Position numbers and translations under genes: made by a program | Shown: one piece after another, positions 8,001 through 15,182 of the stretch | Layout: the number at the start of each line of letters is the position of its first letter | Position numbering within the stretch: the first letter of the stretch is position 1 | Notes under the pieces: model-generated | The model's input: only the letters and a program-made list of their open reading frames with translations | Database searches by the model: none | What the model was told of the DNA's origin: nothing | Assembly: GCA_017529165.1 (NCBI GenBank) | Contig: JAFXNY010000175.1 | Span: 1-22,680 of the forward strand | Length of the DNA stretch: 22,680 nt | Direction of reading: 5' to 3' | Source: Clostridia bacterium | GTDB lineage: Bacteria > Bacillota_A > Clostridia > Oscillospirales > Acutalibacteraceae

Positions 8001-8935
8001 TTATCATAACCGTATGTGCCGTTTACTATAACTGCCGCACCGTCTTTAAGGGGCTTGAGAGATTTTTTGAAACGGTTAATTTCTCCGTCAATATCCTCTA
8101 CATATTTAGGGTCAAAAAACTTCTTTACATTAGCGGTAAATGTATTCGTACCGTCACTAAAATTAAACTTAACAGTTACCATTCTGCCGCCGCGGCGGGT
8201 GTTTACATCACGCATTTCAGAGTTTGATACTTCGCCCCATGCAGATATCGGTATCTGCTCATCGGGGTTTGACGGCGGAATAATATTTTTAAGAGGTGTA
8301 ATATCGGCATTTATATTTCTGCCGAAAAACTTTTTTGCGCTCTCTAAATAAACCGGCAGACCGTTCTTCGGTTTGTAATTGTATTCAATTTCCGGTTCCC
8401 TCTCAGGCTCCTTTTTCTTGTCTTTTACAGCGGGTGCCGGTTCACTCTCGAGTTTTATTTCTATATCTTCAAGCTGACCGGAAAATGTAACCTCGGGCGT
8501 AAACCCGAAAAGCTTATTTACGCCAAAACTAAAGTCACGCACAAATGAGGACTTTTTTATCGTTTCATATCCGCCGTATTTAAGCTCAATATTTATGGTG
8601 TCCCCATTTACAGAATATTTAGCGCCGTTAAAATAGCCGTTTAACACGACATTCTTAACTCTGATACCGTTAATTATATCTATCAGCGCTTCATCTGTAA
8701 GCGCCGACTTTTCGAAGCTCATTTTTACAGTTACGCCACTGAGTTTAAGTGCCTTTGTGATTTCATCAACAAAGGCCTTTTCTGCCTTTGCGTTTATGTA
8801 TTTTGAGCTTTCAATATCCACTAAAAGCGTGCGCTTACTATCATCTAAACGGCAACTATTTAGTACCGCACCGCTTAATGCACTCTTTGTGTTTTCGGTT
8901 ATATATTCACCGAAAACGCCCATAAAATCCAACAT
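5081..8935 (-). CDS. polC: DNA polymerase III alpha subunit PolC, lacking the exonuclease domain
   Basis: The replicative polymerase of Firmicutes, 1284 aa against about 1440 in Bacillus. Order: N-terminal domain (1-165), charged linker (165-190), OB fold (about 228-325), PHP domain, polymerase palm/fingers, helix-hairpin-helix region and C-terminus. PHP ligands appear complete: H345, H347, D354, H379, E409, H434, C483, D576, H578. The zinc finger has C749, C752, C774, C777. The catalytic Asp pair is D803/D805 in PDIDLNFS, with D930 as a candidate third. The protein ends in QMSLF, a beta-clamp binding motif. In classical PolC a DEDD exonuclease of about 170 residues is inserted in PHP; here about 20 residues (413-434) take its place and no VFDxETTG motif exists. 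The frame is intact, so this is not a frameshift. AGGGG precedes the ATG by five bases and overlaps the ispG stop, so it is coupled to ispG. It is last in the operon. Confidence 0.96.
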   Translation of the reverse strand: MLDFMGVFGEYITENTKSALSGAVLNSCRLDDSKRTLLVDIESSKYINAKAEKAFVDEITKALKLSGVTVKMSFEKSALTDEALIDIINGIRVKNVVLNGYFNGAKYSVNGDTINIELKYGGYETIKKSSFVRDFSFGVNKLFGFTPEVTFSGQLEDIEIKLESEPAPAVKDKKKEPEREPEIEYNYKPKNGLPVYLESAKKFFGRNINADITPLKNIIPPSNPDEQIPISAWGEVSNSEMRDVNTRRGGRMVTVKFNFSDGTNTFTANVKKFFDPKYVEDIDGEINRFKKSLKPLKDGAAVIVNGTYGYDNWSGSFIVDAKALATLKKYEKTDDYEGNRRIELHCHTNMSAKDAVSSAGDLINTAFKWGHKAIAITDHGVVQAYPAAAAAVKSIRKSGRDFKVIYGVESYFIDDIRHDISGLSSKELSKMRNHQIILVKNKTGLKNLYKLVSGAHLNCFHSRPITLRSELDKYREGLLIGSACEQGELYRAVVDGKSHEELLEIAKYYDYLEIQPLGNNEFMVRESSLPDKVDKKGNTVKNRFKAVTSIDVIKDFNRKIVELADELSMPVVATGDVHFLRQEDGVLRQIVLAGQGFDDIEYQAPLYFKTTEEMLKEFDYFGERAKEFVIDNPNKIADMISGDVIPVPEGNYPPTIEGSDELLKKICWDNAHRIYGENLPEIVEKRLEKELNSIINNGFSIMYISAQKLVSYSEEKGYLVGSRGSVGSSFVATMAGISEVNPLPAHYVCHNCHHSEFFGSEEYGSGFDLPEKNCPDCGMPLDRDGHNIPFETFLGFKGDKVPDIDLNFSDEVQNDVQEYTKTLFGAGNVYKAGTITTIAEKTAFGFTKAYAEKLGITLSQPELNRLAKLVENSKVKMTTGQHPAGMIVVPNNMTIYDFCPVQHPADDVNSDIITTHFDFHSIHDTILKLDELGHVVPTTYKYLEEYSGISVNDVSMSDKRVMSLFVSTDELGVSPEEINSKIGTLGLPEFGTKLTREMLLQCKPTTFADLLQISGLSHGTNVWHGNAKDLIENGTCTIGEVIGTRDNIMVYLIQKGMDESRAFKITETVRKGMYAKGKISEDDWNKMAEDMRALDVPEWYIQSCKKIEYMFPKAHAAAYVISALKIGWYKVYRPLEYYCAYFTARPEDIDVDTLLKGHSAVKALIADTAAKGKEATKKEIDVYNNLLIFNEMMARGIEILPIDIKHSHAMKFLPKNGKMRLPFGALSGVGEKAAYSIYEAALKGDYVSKEDFASMAGVSKTIIEKLSDLGALADLPDTNQMSLF

Positions 8936-8943
8936 TTTTACCC

Positions 8944-9999
8944 CTACATTTTTTCTATTTCCGAAACAAGCGTTTCTACAAGCTTGTCCTCAGGTATTTT
9001 ATTACTTATTATTTTCCCCTTTTTGAATAGAACACCGCATTTTTTGCCACCGGCGATTCCTATATCCGCCGCCGCCGCTTCACCGGGACCGTTCACCACA
9101 CAGCCCATAACCGCAACGGTTATGTTCTTATTAACGCCTGACAGTTTTTCTTGCACCCTATTAGCTATACCTATTAAATCAATTTCGGTTCTGCCACAGG
9201 TAGGGCAGGATATAAACTGTATGCCGTTTCGCCTAAGTCCCATTGCATTCAATAACTTTTGCGCCGCATAGACCTCTTTTACCGGATTATCGGTAAGCGA
9301 TATGCGAATAGTATCGCCGATATTGCGAAGCAACAGTCCCCCTATACCTGCGGATGATTTTATAACGCCTATGTTTTCGGTTCCTGCCTCTGTAACGCCT
9401 AAATGAAGCGGATATTTTATATCCTCTGCCGCTAAAACATACGCATTATACATAACCTTTACATCTGATGATTTAAGCGATAGAACAATATCATCAAAAT
9501 CGTATTTCTCAAGCATTTTTATATGATAAAGTCCGCTTTCAACCAGCGCCTCAGGTGTTACTTTCCCATATTTCGCTAAAATATTTTTTTCAAGCGAGCC
9601 TGAATTAACGCCTATTCTTATAGGTATGCCTTTTTCCTTGCAAGCCTTTACAACTTCTAATACGCCCTGCTCGTCCCCTATATTACCGGGGTTTATCCTT
9701 ATTTTATCGGCTCCTGCCTGTGCTGACAAAACGGCTAAACGCCAATCAAAATGTATATCCGCAACAATGGGAATATTTACGCTCTCTTTAAGCTTTTCGA
9801 GTGTTTTTACAGCCTCTTTATCCGGCACTGAAATACGCAGTATCTCACACCCTGCCGCTTCAAGTTCCTTTGCGGCACGAACATTATTGTCTATATTATG
9901 TGCCGGCACGGCAAGCATTGATTGAATACTAACAGTCGCACCGCCGCCGATAGCCACTTTGCCGACATTCACTCTTTTAGTTGTTTTATTTGTGTACAT
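8944..9999 (-). CDS. ispG: 4-hydroxy-3-methylbut-2-enyl diphosphate synthase (flavodoxin/ferredoxin)
   Basis: The penultimate MEP-pathway enzyme, converting MEcPP to HMBPP, the precursor of isoprenoids. It has 351 aa, the usual length for the short bacterial form. The TIM barrel includes VADIHFDWRLA (79-89), RINPGNIG (101-108) and HLGVTEAG (199-206). The [4Fe-4S] domain carries C265 and C268 (CPTC), C300 and E307 (VVNGPGE), the expected three Cys and one Glu. In the first loop the common QSMTNT motif reads QSMLAV, a local departure. The ATG at 9999 has AGGTGA upstream, overlapping the rseP stop region. It sits between rseP and polC, where Bacillus has proS; together with dxr in the same operon it puts two MEP steps upstream of UppS substrate supply under one promoter. 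Confidence 0.97.
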   Translation of the reverse strand: MYTNKTTKRVNVGKVAIGGGATVSIQSMLAVPAHNIDNNVRAAKELEAAGCEILRISVPDKEAVKTLEKLKESVNIPIVADIHFDWRLAVLSAQAGADKIRINPGNIGDEQGVLEVVKACKEKGIPIRIGVNSGSLEKNILAKYGKVTPEALVESGLYHIKMLEKYDFDDIVLSLKSSDVKVMYNAYVLAAEDIKYPLHLGVTEAGTENIGVIKSSAGIGGLLLRNIGDTIRISLTDNPVKEVYAAQKLLNAMGLRRNGIQFISCPTCGRTEIDLIGIANRVQEKLSGVNKNITVAVMGCVVNGPGEAAAADIGIAGGKKCGVLFKKGKIISNKIPEDKLVETLVSEIEKM

Positions 10000-10007
10000 T
10001 TCTTCAC

Positions 10008-11060
10008 CTACTTAAAGATAAGCGACCAAATATCCTTTGCGGTTATAAGAATCATAAAGCCTATAAGCAGAACAAAACCTACGGTGTGTACGAGTGATTC
10101 GTACTTTTCCGGCACCTTTTTGCGTGTAATCATTTCTATTAGTATAAAAAGCAGTCTCCCACCGTCAAGCGCCGGCACCGGCAAGAGATTGAATATGCCG
10201 AGGTTAATTGTAATTAGCGCCGCAATCGGCAAAAGGTTTCTAAGGCTCTGGCGAGCAACACTGCCTATAGCTACTGTAACTCCAACGGGGCCGGATACTG
10301 CGCTTATACCGTATTTACCGGAAATTAAATCAATTAAAGACCGCCAAATAACTGCACAATAAGAAGCACCGGTTTTTACGGTTTCGGATATAAAGCTTAA
10401 AAATGTTTTTTCTCTGCCGTAAACAAAAAAATCTACCTTGATATATGAAACACCGTTTTCTTCATCTGTATCAAACTTAACATTTTGAAGCTCAGTTTTC
10501 TTGCCGTCACGCAAAACGGTAATATCAACCGTTCCGTTTTTAACATTTGTAAAGGAATAGCTTAAATCGTATGTGGTGAAAATCTTTCTGCCGTCCACAT
10601 ACAAAATCTCATCATCTTTTTTAAGGCCGTATTCCTCGCTTACGGCATTATCGGCAAAATCGGCAATTTTAGTTGTTGTAAACCGCTCTTGTGGCGCCAA
10701 TACTCCGGCTATGAGCACAAACCCCAAGATAAGATTAAATGTAGCACCCATAATTACAATTATAAATCTGCGCCACGCCGCTTTATTGCAAAAGGCTCTG
10801 GGGTCGTTACTACTAGAGTCTTCCCCCTCCATAGCGCAATAGCCGCCGAGCGGTATAAGGTTAGCTTTATAAACCGTTTCGCCTATTTTCTTTGAAAAAA
10901 GCTTTGGGCCGAAACCCACGGCAAACTCATTTACACGCACGCCGAGTATTTTTGCCGCTATAAAATGACCGAACTCGTGAATGATTATAAGCGATATAAA
11001 TATTAAAACCGCAACTAAATACGGCCAAACATTATTCCAAACAGTTGCTAAAGATATAAT
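10008..11060 (-). CDS. rseP: RseP/RasP-type site-2 metalloprotease (M50), putative ATT start
   Basis: An intramembrane zinc protease that cuts anti-sigma factors and other membrane substrates (RasP in Bacillus). The HEFGH active site (H28, E29, H32; 10965-10979) lies in the first membrane helix (about 13-27). GYCAMEGED follows at 73-81, a membrane helix at about 100-121, a PDZ region at about 128-200, and the third zinc ligand D299 in LPVPALDGG, then two hydrophobic segments to residue 350. The first ATG/GTG/TTG in frame is a GTG at 10938-10940, which is downstream of HEFGH and cannot be the true start. The frame is open to a TAA just inside the 3' end of dxr and contains no ordinary start codon. 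ATT at 11058-11060 has AGGG nine bases upstream and gives 350 aa, the family length. The start is thus inferred. dxr stops five bases upstream, so coupling is likely. Confidence 0.93.
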   Translation of the reverse strand: MISLATVWNNVWPYLVAVLIFISLIIIHEFGHFIAAKILGVRVNEFAVGFGPKLFSKKIGETVYKANLIPLGGYCAMEGEDSSSNDPRAFCNKAAWRRFIIVIMGATFNLILGFVLIAGVLAPQERFTTTKIADFADNAVSEEYGLKKDDEILYVDGRKIFTTYDLSYSFTNVKNGTVDITVLRDGKKTELQNVKFDTDEENGVSYIKVDFFVYGREKTFLSFISETVKTGASYCAVIWRSLIDLISGKYGISAVSGPVGVTVAIGSVARQSLRNLLPIAALITINLGIFNLLPVPALDGGRLLFILIEMITRKKVPEKYESLVHTVGFVLLIGFMILITAKDIWSLIFK

Positions 11061-11064
11061 ATAA

Positions 11065-12204
11065 TCACACCCTACTTAACACAAACTGCCGAGCCTGCCG
11101 GTCAGCCACAAAAATATCCTCTAAAGAATAGTCATTAACAGATTTTTGGTTTTCCATTGCCTCTTCGTTTAATCTTGCAATATCCAAAAAGCCGATTTTA
11201 CCCTGCAAAAACAGCTGGACAGTCTGCTCGTTTGCGCCGTTTATTGCCGCCGGATAAAGACCGCCTTTTTCTATAGCCTTTATACAAAGCGGCAAACAGC
11301 GGAATGTATCCATATCAGGATAAGAAAATGTAAGCGTACCGATGTTTCCAAGGCTTAACCTATCGAACGAAACACCCCTGTCGGGATATGTGAAAGCATA
11401 CTGTATAGGCACTTTCATATCGGGTGTGCCCATTTGACCTATAACTGCGCCGTCAGAAAACTCGACAGCCGAATGGAGAATACTTTGCCTGTGAATCAGC
11501 ACCTCAATATCGGAGGGCTTTACACCGAAAAGGTGGACTGCCTCTATCACTTCAAGGCCTTTGTTCATAAGAGTTGCACTGTCAATAGTTATTTTCTTGC
11601 CCATAGACCAGTTAGGGTGGTTAAGCGCATCTGATACAGTTACATTTTTAAGCTCCTTGCGGGTTTTACCGAAAAACGGACCGCCGGAAGCCGTTAAAAT
11701 TATTTTTTTAACACTTCCCTTTGGTGCACCCTGAAGCGACTGAAAAATCGCCGAATGTTCGCTATCTACCGGCAAAAGTTTAACGCCGTGTTCATAGCAC
11801 AAGCGGTTTATAATCTCGCCTGCCGTTACCATAGTTTCTTTATTGGCAAGGGCAATATCAGAGCCCGCCTTTATTGCGGCAACTGTGGGGCAGAGCCCTG
11901 CTACACCGACAATAGCGGTAAGCACAATATCCGCACCCATAGAGGCAACCTCTATAACACCGCTCTCCCCCGATAACACCTTTATATCGGTATCCTTAAG
12001 GGCAATTTTAAGCTCTTCTGCGGCAGTCTTATCATAAACTGCAACAAGGAGTGGCTTAAAGCACCGTGCCTGCTTTTCTAACAGTTTAATATTTTTCCCT
12101 GCGGCAAGGGCAATTACCCTCATATCCTTGTTTTTTTTAATTACTTCAAGCGCCTGCGTACCTATTGAGCCGGTAGAACCTAATATAGCTATCCTTTTCA
12201 TCAT
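11065..12204 (-). CDS. dxr: 1-deoxy-D-xylulose 5-phosphate reductoisomerase
   Basis: The second MEP-pathway enzyme, making MEP from DXP with NADPH; the target of fosmidomycin. It has 379 aa, a normal length. The N-terminal Rossmann fold has GSTGSIG (9-15). Catalytic metal ligands are D148 and E150 (PVDSEH) and E218 (NKGLE). The substrate loop contains HPNWSMGKK (196-204), and HRQSILHSAVEF (238-249) and GTPDMKVPIQYAF (259-271) are typical of the family. The first ATG (12204) overlaps the cdsA stop as ATGA; a second ATG directly follows, and AGGTG upstream serves either. It lies between cdsA and rseP as in other Firmicutes. Confidence 0.97.
   Translation of the reverse strand: MMKRIAILGSTGSIGTQALEVIKKNKDMRVIALAAGKNIKLLEKQARCFKPLLVAVYDKTAAEELKIALKDTDIKVLSGESGVIEVASMGADIVLTAIVGVAGLCPTVAAIKAGSDIALANKETMVTAGEIINRLCYEHGVKLLPVDSEHSAIFQSLQGAPKGSVKKIILTASGGPFFGKTRKELKNVTVSDALNHPNWSMGKKITIDSATLMNKGLEVIEAVHLFGVKPSDIEVLIHRQSILHSAVEFSDGAVIGQMGTPDMKVPIQYAFTYPDRGVSFDRLSLGNIGTLTFSYPDMDTFRCLPLCIKAIEKGGLYPAAINGANEQTVQLFLQGKIGFLDIARLNEEAMENQKSVNDYSLEDIFVADRQARQFVLSRV
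11070..11073 (-). promoter_or_regulatory. Ribosome binding site for the putative ATT start of rseP
   Basis: AGGG (within GTAGGGTG) on the minus strand, overlapping the last codons of dxr, nine bases before ATT 11058-11060. It is the only plausible site between the in-frame TAA and the HEFGH codons. Confidence 0.5.
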
Positions 12205-13064
12205 ATAACACCTAAAAGCATAAGTGAAAGCACTGCCGGAGAAATAAAGAGCATACTATCAAATCTATCAAGTATTCCGCCGTGGCCGGGAATAAGATTA
12301 CTGTAATCTTTTACTCCCACACTGCGCTTAATGATTGAAGCAAACAAATCTCCGAGCATTCCCACTATGCACATAAGGGCGGTTACGCCGAGCATTACAA
12401 AAATGTTTGTTTGTATCTTGAAAGCAAGCATCAAAACTGCCGAGGCAATCATACTCCATACTATTCCGCCTATTGCACCCTCTACTGTTTTCTTAGGGCT
12501 TACATGCTCGCATAGCTTATGCTTGCCAAATAATACGCCTGTAAAGTATGCACCGGTATCACAAACACTCGAAAAGTTAACCACCAACAATAAATAGTAT
12601 ATTCCGTGTGGCTTCGTAATAATACATTCAAGTGCAGAAAAAGCAGCGCTATATAAAAGCGGAACTCCTAAAAGAGCAAAAATCTCTTTGATATTAAACT
12701 CTTGCTTTTTAACGATTATTGATACAGTAAAAAGCACCACATAAATAATTGTTGAAAGCAGAAATACCGATACAGAAAGGCTTAAATATTCTTGGTCAAT
12801 CGAAACTTTTTTAACCATAACATAATAAGCAGAGTGAAGAATATCTGAGACCGAAAAGAACGCCGCCATTGCGTAAACGCAGGCGACTACCTTTCTGAAA
12901 ACCGTTCCGGTTTTTACGATTGTGTGTAAAATCTCATAGGTTGCCGCAACTGAAAGCAAAGCGACAAACACGGTTATAATAAGCGAATTATAGCTGTATC
13001 CGACAAACAAAGCCGCAATTACAATTGCAATCATAACAATAGCCGAAATAATTCTTGTTTTCAT
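12201..13064 (-). CDS. cdsA: Phosphatidate cytidylyltransferase (CDP-diacylglycerol synthase)
   Basis: Makes CDP-diacylglycerol from CTP and phosphatidic acid, the branch point of phospholipid synthesis, in the membrane. It has 287 aa and about eight hydrophobic segments. The full family signature is present at 243-269: S-x-I-K-R, then K252-D253, then PGHGG (259-263) and DRFD (266-269). A second conserved block, CDTGAYFTG (168-176) and SPKKTVEGAIGG (189-200), precedes it. The ATG at 13064 has AGAGGTG upstream, starting in the uppS stop (nine-base gap); its own stop overlaps the dxr start by four bases. Confidence 0.96.
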   Translation of the reverse strand: MKTRIISAIVMIAIVIAALFVGYSYNSLIITVFVALLSVAATYEILHTIVKTGTVFRKVVACVYAMAAFFSVSDILHSAYYVMVKKVSIDQEYLSLSVSVFLLSTIIYVVLFTVSIIVKKQEFNIKEIFALLGVPLLYSAAFSALECIITKPHGIYYLLLVVNFSSVCDTGAYFTGVLFGKHKLCEHVSPKKTVEGAIGGIVWSMIASAVLMLAFKIQTNIFVMLGVTALMCIVGMLGDLFASIIKRSVGVKDYSNLIPGHGGILDRFDSMLFISPAVLSLMLLGVI

Positions 13065-13073
13065 ACTACACCT

Positions 13074-13790
13074 CTAAACTCCGCCGAAACGCCTGTTTCT
13101 TCGGCTGAAATCTTCAAGCGCCTTATCTAAATGGCGAGGGCTGAAATCGGGCCATAAGATATCCGAAAACCAATACTCTGCGTATGCGGACTGCCAAATA
13201 AGATAATTTGAAAGCCGGTATTCACCGCTTGGTCTTATAATGAAATCGGGGTCGGGCTGACCGGCGGTATAAAGTCGCTCGCTTATAGTATCTTCGTTAA
13301 TATCCTCCGCAGCTATACCCTCTTTTACTATCTGCCTTACAGCGTGCACTATTTCATCCCTGCCGCCGTAATTAAGAGCGATATTAAGATGAAGCCCTGT
13401 AGCGTCCGCAGAATCGGCCTCGGCTTTGAGCATTAACTCTTTTATATCATTGGCTAGCGGTGTGCGGTCACCGATAAACTCGAGTTTAATGTTTTCGTCC
13501 TTAAAATTATCGGTATCCTTAAGATAATCTCGCAGTATATTCATAATGTTATCTACTTCCGACTGCGGCCTTTTCCAATTCTCGGTTGAAAAAGCATAGA
13601 CCGTAAGGTACTTTATGCCTATCTTATTACAATACCGTGCAATAGTCTTAAAGGTTTTAGAGCCTGCCGCATGACCGGCAGTTCTCGGCAGTGAGCGTTT
13701 TTTCGCCCACCTGCCGTTACCGTCCATAATAATTGCTATATGCTGTGGCAGTATAAGCTCTGTGGTTTCTTCCTTTTTCTTAAAGAACAA
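13074..13790 (-). CDS. uppS: Undecaprenyl diphosphate synthase (cis-prenyltransferase), TTG start
   Basis: Elongates farnesyl-PP with isopentenyl-PP to undecaprenyl-PP, the lipid carrier of cell wall synthesis. It has 238 aa. The catalytic Asp is D23 in IMDGNGRW; other family blocks are FSTENWKRP (67-75), NYGGRDE (140-146), RPSGEYRLSN (186-195) and AYAEYWF (202-208). The start is TTG (13788-13790); no ATG lies between it and the catalytic MDGNGRW, so a rare start must be used. AGGA lies very close and a GGGGG run about eight bases upstream; either could serve as ribosome site. It sits 17 nt after frr. Confidence 0.96.
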   Translation of the reverse strand: MFFKKKEETTELILPQHIAIIMDGNGRWAKKRSLPRTAGHAAGSKTFKTIARYCNKIGIKYLTVYAFSTENWKRPQSEVDNIMNILRDYLKDTDNFKDENIKLEFIGDRTPLANDIKELMLKAEADSADATGLHLNIALNYGGRDEIVHAVRQIVKEGIAAEDINEDTISERLYTAGQPDPDFIIRPSGEYRLSNYLIWQSAYAEYWFSDILWPDFSPRHLDKALEDFSRRNRRFGGV

Positions 13791-13807
13791 TTTCCTGTCC
13801 CCCGAAA

Positions 13808-14362
13808 TTATATTTCCATTATTTCCTTTTCTTTGCTTGCCGCTATAGAATCGATTTCTTTGCAGAACTTATCGGTAAGATTCTGAATCTTCTTTTCACC
13901 GTTTGACTCGTCATCTTCGGTAATCTGGTTGTTTTTCTTCAAAGATTTAAGGTCATCAAGTGCACTCCTGCGCTGATTTCTAATTGCAACTTTTGAATCT
14001 TCCGCTTTTTTGCGAACATCCTTTACTATCTCTTTTCTGCGTTCCTCGGTAAGAGGTGGGAAATTAAGTCTTATAATCTTACCGTCATTCTGCGGATTTA
14101 TACCGATATCGGATGTGAGTATCGCTTTTTCAATTTCTTTAAGAGTAGAAGCATCCCACGGCTGAATTATAAGAGTTCTCGCCTCCGGGACTGATATTGC
14201 CGCCATTTGCTGAACAGGTGTTGGTACACCGTAATAATCAACCGATATACGCTCGAGCACCGCCGCTGTTGCCCTGCCGGCACGAACAGACTTATACTCT
14301 CTTTCGAGCGCTTCAATGGTTTTGTTCATTTTTTCTTCGGTAGCCTTAAATAATTTTTCCAT
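13808..14362 (-). CDS. frr: Ribosome recycling factor
   Basis: Splits post-termination ribosomes together with EF-G. It has 184 aa, the standard length, and a single full-length three-helix-bundle plus beta domain: RAGRATAAVLERI (27-39), YYGVPTPVQQMA (43-54), IQPWD (71-75), NDGKIIRLNFPPLTEERR (96-113) and the C-terminal helix with ITEDDE. The ATG at 14362 has an excellent AAGGAG seven bases upstream, eleven bases after the pyrH stop. Confidence 0.97.
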   Translation of the reverse strand: MEKLFKATEEKMNKTIEALEREYKSVRAGRATAAVLERISVDYYGVPTPVQQMAAISVPEARTLIIQPWDASTLKEIEKAILTSDIGINPQNDGKIIRLNFPPLTEERRKEIVKDVRKKAEDSKVAIRNQRRSALDDLKSLKKNNQITEDDESNGEKKIQNLTDKFCKEIDSIAASKEKEIMEI

Positions 14363-14373
14363 AGTACTTCTCC

Positions 14374-15078
14374 TTACTCTACTAATGTACCTGCCGACTT
14401 ACCGATCATTGCCGATACGATATTATCGGGGTTGTTAAGATTGAATACAAGTATTTTAATGTTGTTATCCATACAAAGTGAAGCCGCCGTACTATCCATA
14501 ACATGAAGCTGACGGGTAAGAACCTCGCAGTGTGTTAGCTTATCAAACTTTTTAGCCCCCGGATTGGTTTTCGGGTCGCAATCATAAACGCCGTCAACAT
14601 TCGTTGCCTTGAATATAACATCTGCGCCTATCTCGGCGGCTCTCAGCGCCGCCGCCGTATCGGTTGAGAAAAACGGGTTGCCGGTGCCACATCCGAAAAT
14701 TACCACTCTGCCCTTTTCGAGATGTCTTATTGCCTTATTTCTTATATACGGCTCGGCTATCTGCCGCATTTCAATAGCTGTTTGTACACGGGATGTAACG
14801 CCTAACTGCTCGAGCGCATCGCAGAGAGCTAACGAATTGATAGTGGTTGCAAGCATACCCATATGGTCGGCTCTTGTTCTATCCATTTCACCGCTTGACC
14901 TGCCGCGCCAAAAGTTGCCGCCGCCTACCACTATTGCTACCTGTACACCCATTTCAACGCAGGTTTTTATACGCTTACATACATCTATAACCTTATCGAA
15001 ATCAATGCCGGTGCCTTTTTCTCCGGCCAACACCTCACCGCTTAATTTCAGCAAGACTCGCTTATAAACAGGTTTCAT
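14374..15078 (-). CDS. pyrH: UMP kinase
   Basis: Phosphorylates UMP to UDP; a homohexamer of the amino-acid-kinase fold. It has 234 aa from ATG 15076-15078. Motifs: [10 protein letters not shown] (10-19, phosphate binding), [10 protein letters not shown] (50-59), [13 protein letters not shown] (66-78) and [12 protein letters not shown] (158-169). The frame is open to a GTG at 15087, but a GGGGTGG purine-rich site (15084-15090) overlaps that GTG and lies five bases before the ATG, so I chose the ATG; the resulting start, [15 protein letters not shown], matches the family. It is the first gene of the eight-gene operon and has a promoter directly upstream. Confidence 0.96.
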   Translation of the reverse strand: MKPVYKRVLLKLSGEVLAGEKGTGIDFDKVIDVCKRIKTCVEMGVQVAIVVGGGNFWRGRSSGEMDRTRADHMGMLATTINSLALCDALEQLGVTSRVQTAIEMRQIAEPYIRNKAIRHLEKGRVVIFGCGTGNPFFSTDTAAALRAAEIGADVIFKATNVDGVYDCDPKTNPGAKKFDKLTHCEVLTRQLHVMDSTAASLCMDNNIKILVFNLNNPDNIVSAMIGKSAGTLVE

Positions 15079-15083
15079 AATCG

Positions 15084-15090
15084 CCACCCC
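15084..15090 (-). promoter_or_regulatory. Ribosome binding site deciding the pyrH start
   Basis: GGGGTGG on the minus strand, five bases before ATG 15076-15078. It physically overlaps the alternative GTG at 15085-15087, which argues against that start. Confidence 0.6.
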
Positions 15091-15115
15091 AAAATAATAT
15101 ATTTTTACCTATAAT

Positions 15116-15144
15116 ATATTACAATAAAGCGGCATTAAAGTCAA
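15116..15144 (-). promoter_or_regulatory. SigA-type promoter of the pyrH-polC operon
   Basis: Minus-strand TTGACT (15139-15144), 17-base spacer, TAATAT (15116-15121). The transcript should start near 15109 with a leader of about 30 nt. The -35 lies two bases beyond the T-tract of the upstream terminator. I see no other convincing promoter in the operon down to polC. Confidence 0.7.
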
Positions 15145-15146
15145 TG

Positions 15147-15175
15147 AAAAAAGACTGCACGGTATGTGCAGTCTT
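15147..15175 (-). terminator. Terminator of the SPOCS-LysM gene
   Basis: Minus-strand arms AAGACTGCAC (15166-15175) and GTGCAGTCTT (15151-15160), five-base loop, then TTTT (15147-15150). It begins seven bases after the stop codon and separates this gene from the pyrH operon. Confidence 0.9.
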
Positions 15176-15182
15176 ATAATAT

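Noticed and set aside
15091..15115. Riboswitch or attenuator before pyrH
   Set aside because: The predicted leader is only about 30 nt, AT-rich, and has no hairpin.
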